Assembly (NCBI GenBank): GCA_002717305.1
Contig: PBDH01000047.1
Coordinates: 1 to 22,612 of the forward strand
Source of the DNA: Gammaproteobacteria bacterium
Lineage (GTDB): Bacteria > Pseudomonadota > Gammaproteobacteria > Pseudomonadales > Litorivicinaceae
Reading direction: 5' to 3'
DNA: 22,612 nucleotides
Program-made: the position numbers and the translations under genes
Notes under the pieces: model-generated
What the model saw: only the letters and a program-made list of their open reading frames with translations
The model's database searches: none
What the model was told of the DNA's origin: nothing
Shown here: positions 15,603 to 22,582 of the stretch, one piece after another
How the letters are laid out: every line of letters starts with the position of its first letter
Position numbering within the stretch: the stretch's first letter is position 1

Positions 15603-16631
15603 TTGGATTCGCTAACGCAAGCGGTTCTCGGCGGTACCGTTACCTACGCGATACTTGGTAAGCGCCTTGGTAAGCGCGCGGCGCTCTATGGCGCAGCGCT
15701 GGGTACGCTCCCTGATCTCGATGTTTTAATCGATTTTGGTGGGCCGATAGAGAACATGACCTACCATCGTGGTTTCTCGCACGCATTCGTAGTTCAAGCA
15801 CTGGCTGCTCCTGTACTCGCATGGTTGGCGATCCGCCCAAAATTGGTATCCGATCCATTTTTCTTACGATGGTGCCTGGCGATCTTTCTGTGCTTCGTAA
15901 CACACACCCTTGCTGACTTATTCACCGTCTATGGCACACAAGTCCTTTGGCCATTTACTGACTATCCGTTTGCTCATTCGCTGTTATTCATTATTGATCC
16001 GATCTATACGCTTCCATTATTAGTGGGCTTTTTAGGAGCTTTATTGGTTAAAAGTATACCTCGAGCATTGTCCCTCAACGCTTGGATGCTATCGTTGTCC
16101 ACGCTCTATCTCATCTGGAGCGCGTCCGCAAAGGTCATTATTGATGACAAAGTAATTGCCGCCCTCGAGGCGAAAGGGGTTTCGCCCGACATTTATGAGT
16201 CGACGCCTGGGCCGTTTAATACCTTTTTGTGGCGGGGTGTGGCGATTGAGGGAAACGATTATTTTGAGATTTGGACATCGATCTTTGATGACGTAAGTGA
16301 GATCCAAGTCCGCAGGTACCCTCGAAATTTAGAGTTAATCGAGGTCGTCTCGAACCACCCAAGTGTCCGAAGGTTACAATGGTTTACCAAGGGACAATAT
16401 AAGGCCTGGGAGTCAAACAACAGAATTTTCATTTCCGATCTTCGGATGGGTGTTGAGGGTGCCTATGTGTTTAACTTTGAGGTCGGTTTAAGGAAGTTAT
16501 CTGGCATTGAGATAGGTAGTTTTCAGCAGTTAGAGCGGAAACCCAGACTCAATCAGGTTGGGCAGGTTTGGCGGCGTATCTTTGATCCTTCGGTAGCGAT
16601 AACGGAACGATCTCAGCCGTTAACGAACTAA
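15603..16631 (+). CDS. Membrane-bound metal-dependent hydrolase, YdjM/DUF457 family
   Basis: A 342-residue protein. The N-terminal 180 residues hold several hydrophobic segments and the family motifs DSLTQAVLGG, TLPDLDVLIDF, YHRGFSHAF and THTLADLFTVYGTQVLWPF, whose Asp and His residues are the likely metal ligands. The C-terminal 150 residues form a soluble domain. The start is TTG with GGAGG about six bases upstream; no ATG is suitably placed. E. coli YdjM is LexA-controlled and of unknown substrate, so the hydrolase label is by family only. It is preceded by about 100 bp with no gene. Confidence 0.88.
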   Translation: MDSLTQAVLGGTVTYAILGKRLGKRAALYGAALGTLPDLDVLIDFGGPIENMTYHRGFSHAFVVQALAAPVLAWLAIRPKLVSDPFFLRWCLAIFLCFVTHTLADLFTVYGTQVLWPFTDYPFAHSLLFIIDPIYTLPLLVGFLGALLVKSIPRALSLNAWMLSLSTLYLIWSASAKVIIDDKVIAALEAKGVSPDIYESTPGPFNTFLWRGVAIEGNDYFEIWTSIFDDVSEIQVRRYPRNLELIEVVSNHPSVRRLQWFTKGQYKAWESNNRIFISDLRMGVEGAYVFNFEVGLRKLSGIEIGSFQQLERKPRLNQVGQVWRRIFDPSVAITERSQPLTN

Positions 16632-16635
16632 TCCT

Positions 16636-16905
16636 ATGTCCGATAAGAACATCCAAGAAAAAGAGGCTCAGATTTACAAATTTCGCGAACTCTGTAAAAA
16701 GGAAACTGCGTAGCTCGAAAAAACCATCTTCTCTATATCGAGAAATAAAGTAAGCATAGACAGTTTAATTGAAGAACGAAGTCTATACGATGGTGGAGCC
16801 ACTCTTGAAGAACGCGAGCTCGCCGAGTCTACTACACTATATGAATCTAGACGCTCGGACATGTGCGATTTGGCTAAACAAATAATCGCGAAGAACAGTG
16901 TTTGA
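16636..16905 (+). pseudogene. Small coiled-coil-like frame broken by an amber codon
   Basis: Starting at ATG four bases after the previous stop, 25 codons (MSDKNIQEKEAQIYKFREL and on) lead to an in-frame TAG at 16711-16713. A further 63 sense codons then run to TGA at 16903-16905. Both sides share the same charged, helix-rich composition (Glu, Lys, Arg), which suggests one former protein of about 89 residues in which CAG (Gln) became TAG. It could be a decayed gene, a sequencing error or, less likely, suppressed amber. There is no strong ribosome-binding site and no family match that I recognise, so the coding call is tentative. Confidence 0.45.
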
Positions 16906-16942
16906 CTTAGATGAAATCTTGCCACCGAAAGGGGTTTGATCG

Positions 16943-17554
16943 ATGAATTCAAAAAGAAGAGCCTTTTTATCTAACCTGACGGGTCTAACACTTTTCTCCG
17001 TATCTGGCTTTGCCAGTGCTTTGGTTACACCTGGTCAGAGTCTGGGACCATTTTATCCTTCAAAAATCCCACTAGATAGCGATGCTGATCTTACCGTCGT
17101 GTCCGGAAGAGATGGGAGAGCAACTGGTGAAATAACGAACCTTTTTGGGCAGGTGTTCAGTACCGATGGCGAGCCTGTGCCTGACGCAAGAATTGAAATC
17201 TGGCAGTGTGATGCTTTTAGCGCCTATCATCATCCACGGGCCGGCGGTGGTATTGATCCATACTTTCAGGGTTATGGAAGGACCACTACTGATAGTGGTG
17301 GGAGATACCGTTTTAAAACAATTAAGCCGGTAGCTTATCCAGGACGGGCACCACATATTCACTTCAGAGTTTTGGTTGGTTTAAGGGAGTTGGTCACTCA
17401 AGTCTACGTGCAAGGGGACCCCTCGAATAAAAATGATTTTCTCCTGAACACGGTCCCTGATAGTGCGAGACAAAAATTAATTATTCCTTTTGTGAGAGAT
17501 TCCGAGGTACGCAAAGGTGAACTGACGGCGGTTTTTAATTTAATTATCGGCTGA
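16943..17554 (+). CDS. Intradiol ring-cleavage dioxygenase with Tat-type signal
   Basis: A 203-residue protein resembling the beta subunit of protocatechuate 3,4-dioxygenase, which opens catechol rings using non-haem Fe(III). The iron ligands are recognisable: Tyr in DAFSAYHHP, Tyr in PVAYPG, and the two His in RAPHIHF. The N-terminus, SKRRAFLSNLTGL, is a twin-arginine signal followed by a hydrophobic stretch, so the folded protein is probably exported, unlike the cytoplasmic pathway enzymes. GAAAGGGG lies upstream. No alpha subunit or other aromatic-degradation gene is nearby, placing it with the orphan secreted intradiol dioxygenase-like proteins. Confidence 0.9.
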   Translation: MNSKRRAFLSNLTGLTLFSVSGFASALVTPGQSLGPFYPSKIPLDSDADLTVVSGRDGRATGEITNLFGQVFSTDGEPVPDARIEIWQCDAFSAYHHPRAGGGIDPYFQGYGRTTTDSGGRYRFKTIKPVAYPGRAPHIHFRVLVGLRELVTQVYVQGDPSNKNDFLLNTVPDSARQKLIIPFVRDSEVRKGELTAVFNLIIG

Positions 17555-17555
17555 C

Positions 17556-18197
17556 ATGTGGTGCGACGCTTTGAAAAAATTCTTTGTCTGCAAGACGTGT
17601 TTGATTGGTTTGGGTTCGCTTCTGATTTCAGAGCTCGCGTATTCTCATGGCGGTGGCCTAAATACAGAGGGTTGTCACAACAATCGCAAGACTGGTGACT
17701 ATCATTGTCATCGTGGCAATCCCGCACCTAAGCCCCCTCAAAAAGCCGGCTCACGGCCGGGTTCCATAGAAAGATTAGGAACGCCGGAGCCCATAATTGC
17801 TTATGATCGAGAGTTATACGGCTATGAAAGTTACCCAACTTACGCAAAACGTGGATTTTATACTGGCCGAAGTTGCGATACCAACATTGACCATGTCGTA
17901 TCATTAAAAGATGCCCATGAGAGTGGTGCAGGCCGCTGGACTTTTGCCGAACGCGAGGCGTTTTCTAATGATCGTCTGAATCATGTTCCAAGCTGCAGCC
18001 GTGTCAACAGTTCTAAGGGCGCTTCGACGCCCAGCGATTTTCTGAGAAAGAGTACTGATGGGCGTGGTATGGAGTATGAAATCAGGCCAAAGTGCGCGTA
18101 CTTAGGGATCTATTATCAGGTCAAGAGAAAGTACCGGCTCTCATTCCAAAATAATGACTCCAGCCTTTTTGCGTCCTGCGCCTTGGAGATTGATTAG
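17556..18197 (+). CDS. Secreted nuclease-like protein with YHYH and HNH regions
   Basis: A 213-residue protein starting one base after the dioxygenase stop. A signal peptide (residues 1-30, ending ELAYS) is followed by the short His-rich YHYH motif, HGGGLNTEGCHNNRKTGDYHCHRG. A proline-rich linker then leads to an HNH/DUF1524-like nuclease core: IDHVVSLKDAHESGA with the key Asp-His pair, then FSNDRLNHVPSCSRVNSSKG. Several cysteines would form disulfides outside the cytoplasm. Similar exported nucleases are thought to degrade environmental DNA for nutrients; activity here is inferred. Close spacing makes an operon with the dioxygenase likely. Confidence 0.87.
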   Translation: MWCDALKKFFVCKTCLIGLGSLLISELAYSHGGGLNTEGCHNNRKTGDYHCHRGNPAPKPPQKAGSRPGSIERLGTPEPIIAYDRELYGYESYPTYAKRGFYTGRSCDTNIDHVVSLKDAHESGAGRWTFAEREAFSNDRLNHVPSCSRVNSSKGASTPSDFLRKSTDGRGMEYEIRPKCAYLGIYYQVKRKYRLSFQNNDSSLFASCALEID

Positions 18198-18287
18198 ATG
18201 AATGATCCTTGGGTCGTTTTTGCTTTTTTCCTTTTGGTTTTTAAGGCGACTTGCCTAGCATTATTAATACAACTCGCGATTCGATAG
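18198..18287 (+). CDS. Possible 29-residue hydrophobic peptide or gene remnant
   Basis: An ATG immediately after the nuclease stop opens a 29-codon frame (NDPWVVFAFFLLVFKATCLA and on) ending at TAG. It would be a single membrane helix and resembles the first helix of MAPEG-type membrane proteins, so it may be a truncated remnant. The rest of the gap to 18400 has another short open frame (NTTRDSIAELTVKSGNEFL) without a credible start. No ribosome-binding site is clear. Weakly supported. Confidence 0.28.
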   Translation: MNDPWVVFAFFLLVFKATCLALLIQLAIR

Positions 18288-18400
18288 CTGAGTTGACGGT
18301 TAAGTCAGGCAATGAGTTCCTGGCGCCTATTACGGTTGGAAGCGTGGATCTGATGTTTCCATACAAACACCAACTCGAGAATGGGTATTCATCAGCTATG

Positions 18401-19627
18401 TTAGCCTGCGAATGATTTCGCATTAGGGTGGAATGGATGCATCACCTGCTGCCAAGCGTCTTCCATGGCGGTCTTGGCCAGCTCGTAGTTCTTCTCAGGG
18501 ACAGCAATCGCGTCATGAATTGGGAGAGCAAAGACATCGAGGAGTCGCAGTTGTCTCATTGCAATCAACAAGATTTCGCCCTCCAGCTGCATCCCTACAA
18601 GCCCAAAAGGTTGCTTCCCACTAAACAGCTGTACCTTGGGGTAAAGTCGTTCGAATGCCTCCATGATACGTCTGCCGAATGTGTCTGGAACTTTTGCCTC
18701 TGACCTGGCCCTTTCATATGACTCACAATGAAGAGCGGCAGTGAAGAAGGATTTAACGGTCGTACGATCGACTTTAGCGAGGTTAGCAATTTCCCGATAA
18801 GCGTCGGTTCCGTCGCCATAGACATCTAGCTTGTTAAAGGCGAGGAAAAGCCGGAGATCATTGGCGTTGAAGTCGACTTCTTTGATTGGCTCGCCATTGA
18901 TAAGAGTATTTTGGCGTATCTTATGAGTACGAGCAGGGAGGTTTTGAAACTCTGTATGGAGGCGGCCAGACGTAAAAGGGTCATACCTAAAGATGCGGGT
19001 GATGGCCTCTTTACAAGCCCATTTCTGAGCTTTCGCGTACTCATTGATCTCGGCCACCTTGTGATAGTCCTCAACTTTGGTGAGATCTGCCTTTCCCCAG
19101 CCTCGAGATGGCGTATTTATTCTGATCAAAACCTTTTCGAAAGAAGCGTTAGAGGTCGCGTCTAGTCCATACCGAAATAATCTTTCTCTGATTTCACGGT
19201 TTGGGTAGTAAAGGCTTCCATGGGGGTTGTCCTGATACTTTGCCCCATCAATTCTTGTAACAGTATCTGAGGCAACCAGCGCGTCCAAGATTTTTGTGGT
19301 GCGGGCTCGACTGTCAAGCCCTGCTGAATGCATTAGGCCTCCTTTGGAGTAGGCCTTAGGGTCACCAACAAAGATTGTCCAACGCTTCGTAACTATGCTT
19401 CGTGATAGGTTGAGCAGAATATTCGCTAAATGTTTTTCATGGGATTCCGCGTATTTGGCTTGGCTTGGGGCACAAATATCTCTGGCTATCTCGTTTACTA
19501 GTTTATCGAAATGATTGGATCGGATCGTTAACTCACCGGGGAATCTCTGACGATCGTCAGTGTCTGGGGCGTAGACGTCTTCGACAGCCTTGGCTATTTC
19601 AGTGTCTAGTTGAGATGTCATCTGCAT
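18401..19627 (-). CDS. Stand-alone family A DNA polymerase-like protein
   Basis: A 408-residue protein. The C-terminal half matches the polymerase core of family A DNA polymerases and single-subunit RNA polymerases. TSGRLHTEFQNLPAR (219-233) corresponds to TxxGRLSSxxPNLQNIPxR. Motif A is VDFNANDLRLFLA with Asp252. Motif B keeps Arg288-xxx-Lys292 but has His-Cys where Tyr-Gly is usual. Motif C is ALPIHDAIAVP with His371-Asp372. Both catalytic aspartates are therefore present. Residues 80-155 look like a winged helix. There are no 5'-nuclease or 3'-exonuclease domains, and the protein is less than half the length of Pol I. I recall similar unnamed proteins from proteobacterial mobile elements and phages. 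It probably stems from an integrated element; template and product are unknown. Confidence 0.78.
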   Translation of the reverse strand: MQMTSQLDTEIAKAVEDVYAPDTDDRQRFPGELTIRSNHFDKLVNEIARDICAPSQAKYAESHEKHLANILLNLSRSIVTKRWTIFVGDPKAYSKGGLMHSAGLDSRARTTKILDALVASDTVTRIDGAKYQDNPHGSLYYPNREIRERLFRYGLDATSNASFEKVLIRINTPSRGWGKADLTKVEDYHKVAEINEYAKAQKWACKEAITRIFRYDPFTSGRLHTEFQNLPARTHKIRQNTLINGEPIKEVDFNANDLRLFLAFNKLDVYGDGTDAYREIANLAKVDRTTVKSFFTAALHCESYERARSEAKVPDTFGRRIMEAFERLYPKVQLFSGKQPFGLVGMQLEGEILLIAMRQLRLLDVFALPIHDAIAVPEKNYELAKTAMEDAWQQVMHPFHPNAKSFAG

Positions 19628-19987
19628 GGCGATCGGTGACGTAAGGAGATGATGCTAGAGGCTCCATCAAGAAAGGTTTCATTATCGCGATATATATTAA
19701 TAAACATTAATTACTCGTGCATCTTAAGTGTTATCAGGTACATCAATAAATAACATTAAATCCAGTTAAATTTAAAAAAACATAACAGTCTTCTGTGACA
19801 CTACGCGGCTAGAGAAAGCATCTTTGTGGCTACACGCGTTTTTGAATTTATCGAATTTTTCGGGTTTTTTTGGGTATTTACCCGATTTTAGAGGATTTTA
19901 GGTGCCATTTAATTGTTCGTCGGATGTATTCTTGAGTCAGTAACTTGTTTGCATAAACCCAAAATTAGTCGCGTTTTTTGGTTGCTT
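19628..19987. other. AT-rich intergenic spacer upstream of the polymerase-like gene
   Basis: About 360 bp without a credible gene, clearly more AT-rich than the surroundings. It includes TATATATTAATAAACATTAAT near 19690, a run of A near 19775, and the structured stretch CGGGTTTTTTTGGGTATTTACCCG near 19860. It must contain the promoter of the polymerase-like gene (minus), possibly at the AT-rich block 30-80 bases before its start, and the end of the LysE transcript. The repeats could be regulatory or a replication-related element, but nothing decisive is visible. Confidence 0.5.
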
Positions 19988-20611
19988 TTAACTGAGACTC
20001 AACCAAATGGCGACGCTAATTATAAGTGAGCCCGCAATTCGATTGATTAGATTGACGTTCGATCGGTTCTTTAAAAAACTGCTTAGCAGTCGACCCCCGG
20101 ATGCATACGCGATTAGACAAATAAACTCTATAGTTAACATCAGTAATAGCAGAATAATGATTTGGGGGGTGATCGGTAGTTGGTAATCGATGAAAGGCGG
20201 TAAAAGTGCTACGAAGAACGCCCAACCTTTAGGATTAGCAATCGCTGTGACAAAACCCCGAGTCGCTAGTTGGGTTCGGGTCATCAAGTCTGGCCTCGAA
20301 GTTTCTTGCGTAATCGCCATCTCTCCTCCCGATTGCCAAAGCTGAACACCCAGAAAGGCAAGATAAGCACCACCCACTAATTTGAAAATCATAAATATTT
20401 CAGGATATGCCAGCATGATGGTGGCAACACCAGCAATTGTGGCCAGAGCGACTAAAGCAACTCCGACAAGCTCGCCAGCCATCATCCATAAGGTCCGGCG
20501 GACCCCTATTGTCATACCTAGGGACAGCGCAAACGTCATGCAGAGACCTGGGGTGGCTGACACAAAAAAGAATGTTGGCACGAATAGACCCAACAAGCTT
20601 GATTTAATCAA
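19988..20611 (-). CDS. LysE/RhtB-family amino acid exporter
   Basis: A 207-residue inner-membrane protein with about six hydrophobic segments and the family signatures: SATPGLCMTFALSLG near the N-terminus, GVRRTLWMMAGELVG, KLVGGAYLAFLGVQLW, and GFVTAIANPKGWAFFVALLPPF in the middle. Such proteins export amino acids such as homoserine, threonine or lysine. The start is TTG, supported by GGGAGG about five bases upstream and by the family-typical N-terminus; no ATG fits. It stands alone between the polymerase-like gene and the tRNA island. Confidence 0.93.
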   Translation of the reverse strand: MIKSSLLGLFVPTFFFVSATPGLCMTFALSLGMTIGVRRTLWMMAGELVGVALVALATIAGVATIMLAYPEIFMIFKLVGGAYLAFLGVQLWQSGGEMAITQETSRPDLMTRTQLATRGFVTAIANPKGWAFFVALLPPFIDYQLPITPQIIILLLLMLTIEFICLIAYASGGRLLSSFLKNRSNVNLINRIAGSLIISVAIWLSLS

Positions 20612-20739
20612 TTTAGCCTCCCGCGCTGATCGTGTGACTCCTGGCTGTCACGGTGAAGATCGGATTTACCTAATTCTCAGTTTTTGTTTGCCCATAAAAT
20701 AGCAGAGAAATAAATTAGGAGCGAAGTAATGGAATTAGG

Positions 20740-20757
20740 TGGTGGCCAGAGACGGAA
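20740..20757. repeat. Direct repeat of tRNA 3' end, distal attachment site
   Basis: TGGTGGCCAGAGACGGAA is identical to positions 22583-22600, where it is the CCA end, acceptor strand and part of the T arm of a minus-strand tRNA. The flanking bases differ on both sides, so the repeat is exactly 18 bp. It is interpreted as the att site left at the far end by integration. Confidence 0.75.
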
Positions 20758-21104
20758 GTGATTCCTGTGTACAGCACCAATGCTCCAATGATTACCTGCA
20801 ATTACTAGTGTTCACTGGGTATGAGTTCACAGTCAATACCGATAAATGTTCTACCCTTTGTGCACTCACTACAGTTATTGCTAAAGGTTATCAGTACCCA
20901 CTCACCTATGCCTCACTAAAAATGCCTCATCTGCATGTCAAGCACTGACAATGTATTTCAATCTCTCTAAATAAATCATTTAACTGTCTTGCATAGAGGG
21001 TATGCATGGGCCAGTGGGGGTACATAGGTATGTTGTAGTTAAGGTGTTACACAGAAGGGGGGTTTTTGTAAGGAATAGGTGAGAAATAAACCTAGTTCTG
21101 AGAA
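20758..21104. other. Gene-poor stretch inside the island
   Basis: About 350 bp with no supported gene. An open frame of 69 codons (20739-20948, plus) begins within the att repeat, has no ribosome-binding site and resembles no family. A short repeat ATGCCTCA occurs twice around 20909-20931. It may hold eroded element sequence. Confidence 0.45.
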
Positions 21105-21123
21105 GAAGTGGCATCACCACTTC
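21105..21123 (-). terminator. Hairpin just after the island gene stop
   Basis: GAAGTGG-CATCA-CCACTTC forms a perfect 7 bp stem with a 5-base loop. It begins one base past the stop codon of the minus-strand gene at 21125. On the minus strand the stem is followed by TTCTTCTC, a weak pyrimidine tract, so it is a plausible intrinsic terminator of modest strength. Confidence 0.5.
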
Positions 21124-21124
21124 A

Positions 21125-21778
21125 TCATTCTGTAGGGAATAGAACTATGTCAGACTCATCAATAAATCCTAGATCTAAACCGACCCGATAGAAACTCGAT
21201 ACTGAATATTCATTCAAGTCACTACTTGTATGCGCAACGGTTAATTCACCACAAAACCTGTTACAAGCAACTTTCGTAATTTCTTGAAGCAATGCAAAGT
21301 TTCGATAGTATTCGGGTAGCTCTCGTCTCCCTTCAACTTGTCGTTTCGCCTTTTTGGTTTGAAGACTCTCAGTAACTAAACCATTGATCGAAGGGACAAT
21401 CTTGTTGTCTAAATAATTCAGTCGGTTTACTAACAGGGAAAATGGAATTTCATGCGTTACCTTGTATCGATCAGCATTTGGAGCATGATAAGCGGCAATA
21501 GACGGATCAAGAAAAATAAGAATGCGGGAAATCCCGAGGCGGTCACTCATAATGCGTGTAATTGCTGATATACCGTTCTCTTCATAAGGGTCTCCCTGCG
21601 TTACAAGAATGAGAGATTTTTGAGGTGGTTTTTTGTCCCAGTGTTCTTTTAATTTATCGTGGATGATGCGGGCAACCGACAGCGGATCTCTGGTGTCGTA
21701 TCCTCCCATACCCTCAACTACAAGAGGATGATGACCTGAAAGTGCTTGAAAACTTTCCTCTGAATTAAATTTACTCAA
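21125..21778 (-). CDS. Island-encoded protein of unknown function, 217 residues
   Basis: The frame starts at TTG with AAGAGAT upstream, and no ATG lies near the start. The N-terminal half alternates hydrophobic strands and helices in a Rossmann-like pattern (PLVVEGMGGYDTRD, then SLILVTQGDPYEENG, then RILIFLDPSIAAYH). The C-terminal half is helical and basic around KKAKRQVEGRRE, ending in a mixed region with one CNRFCG cysteine pair. There is no signal peptide or membrane segment. I do not recognise a family. It is the largest gene in the tRNA island and has its own likely terminator, so it may be the cargo that the element kept. Confidence 0.72.
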   Translation of the reverse strand: MSKFNSEESFQALSGHHPLVVEGMGGYDTRDPLSVARIIHDKLKEHWDKKPPQKSLILVTQGDPYEENGISAITRIMSDRLGISRILIFLDPSIAAYHAPNADRYKVTHEIPFSLLVNRLNYLDNKIVPSINGLVTESLQTKKAKRQVEGRRELPEYYRNFALLQEITKVACNRFCGELTVAHTSSDLNEYSVSSFYRVGLDLGFIDESDIVLFPTE

Positions 21779-21821
21779 CTAGTTATCTCTTTTTACTCTT
21801 CCAACTTGTTTTGTGTATGGG

Positions 21822-21968
21822 ATGCCCCTCGCCTTCAGAGATAGGTTAAGAGCGGCAAATGCGCCGGTTGATATGATCGACCAGCTAGGCGGTTGGAGTC
21901 TCCAGAGTGTTGGACAAGGCTACGGAGAGGGCTATAGCGTCGACATACTGGCGAGATGGATGCAATAG
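21822..21968 (+). pseudogene. int: C-terminal stump of a tyrosine-recombinase integrase
   Basis: The frame encodes AFRDRLRAANAPVDMIDQLGG and then WSLQSVGQGYGEGYSVDILA, ending in RWMQ and TAG. This is the conserved C-terminus of phage and island tyrosine integrases, including the GGWS segment and the catalytic tyrosine in GQGYGEGY. The upstream HxLRH block and everything before it are missing; the preceding bases belong to unrelated sequence and to the opposite-strand gene. Only about 46 residues survive, so it cannot function, but it explains the flanking tRNA att repeats. Confidence 0.8.
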
Positions 21969-21983
21969 ATGGAGTGCTAAGAT

Positions 21984-22277
21984 TTACTCAGTCACACCTT
22001 CTATAATCATAAAATCAGTGTCAGAACATTCCTCTCTGACAGCTTTTGCGGCCTGATACTCTTCACTACGGTAAAAAACATGTGCAGCCTCTTTGCTCTC
22101 AAACTCAATCATCATAACGATGCCACTTACATCGCCTTCAAGTCTGTCAGCACTTGGACCACGGGCAAGAACGTTACCGCCATATTTTTTAATTATTGGC
22201 CCTGCCATGCCAGAAAATTCTTTAAACTTTTCTTGGTCCGTGACCCTTATATTTGCAACTACATAACCTTTCGCCAT
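21984..22277 (-). CDS. DUF1330-family small protein
   Basis: A 97-residue cytoplasmic protein of the DUF1330 type, a dimeric alpha/beta-barrel (ferredoxin-like) fold. Blocks are MAKGYVVANIRVTDQEKFKE, GGNVLARGPSADRLEGD, and MMIEFESKEAAHVFYRSEEY followed by the C-terminal strand FMIIEGV. The start at 22277 is preferred because GGAG lies about eight bases upstream and homologous proteins begin here; an in-frame GTG at 22301 is less likely. The biochemical role of the family is unknown. It is inside the tRNA island and seems monocistronic. Confidence 0.9.
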   Translation of the reverse strand: MAKGYVVANIRVTDQEKFKEFSGMAGPIIKKYGGNVLARGPSADRLEGDVSGIVMMIEFESKEAAHVFYRSEEYQAAKAVREECSDTDFMIIEGVTE

Positions 22278-22301
22278 CGAACACTCCGCAATGTTAAACA
22301 C

Positions 22302-22582
22302 TAACTACGTTATGTTGCGGGATAGCACATAAAATGCCTACATACCAGTCATATACGTAAAGATATTAGAACGTTTAATCAACAGACAAAAAGCAACTTG
22401 GATTGGGAAGCATTGTTTACGGGCGTTAAGACTTTGCTTGCATCGCAAAATAATACACACCACGTTTGAGATAGGTGTATTTAGAGGCATCAATTTGTGC
22501 ACTCATTTGTTCTACCTACAATACTGCTGGATACGGTAATTGCATATATCTCAGAGAGTTACATGTGAAGATAAGATGCTAA
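22302..22582. other. Gene-poor stretch next to the tRNA
   Basis: About 280 bp of AT-rich sequence between the DUF1330 gene and the tRNA 3' end. It should hold the DUF1330 promoter. No frame, tRNA fragment or clear repeat was found. In an intact element an integrase gene might be expected in this position. Confidence 0.45.

Larger units (their letters stand above)
20740..22582. mobile_element. Small tRNA-associated genomic island, integrase decayed
   Basis: The segment is bounded by an 18 bp direct repeat, one copy being the 3' end of the tRNA gene at the right edge. This is the usual footprint of tyrosine-recombinase integration into a tRNA. Inside are an unknown gene, the stump of a tyrosine integrase and a DUF1330 gene. 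No complete integrase remains, so the element is probably a fixed relic, reduced by deletion. The interior has more gaps and a lower coding density than the rest of the window. Confidence 0.65.

Noticed and set aside
16674..16952. 92-codon minus-strand frame opposite the amber-broken gene
   Set aside because: Composition is serine- and leucine-rich as expected for an antisense shadow, and it overlaps the dioxygenase start.
19642..19753. TAAGGAG followed by ATGATG opening a 33-codon plus-strand frame
   Set aside because: The start codon is too close to the Shine-Dalgarno-like sequence, and the frame is AT-rich with no protein character.
19860..19890. GGGTATTTACCC hairpin as a terminator
   Set aside because: The stem is 4-5 bp with a minimal loop and no proper T run in either orientation.
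20729..20761. AGGAG plus ATG opening a 10-codon frame that runs into the att repeat
   Set aside because: Before integration this sequence would have led into the tRNA gene, so it was never a longer coding frame.
20739..20948. 69-codon plus-strand frame beginning in the att repeat
   Set aside because: It starts inside tRNA-derived sequence, has no ribosome-binding site and matches nothing I recognise.
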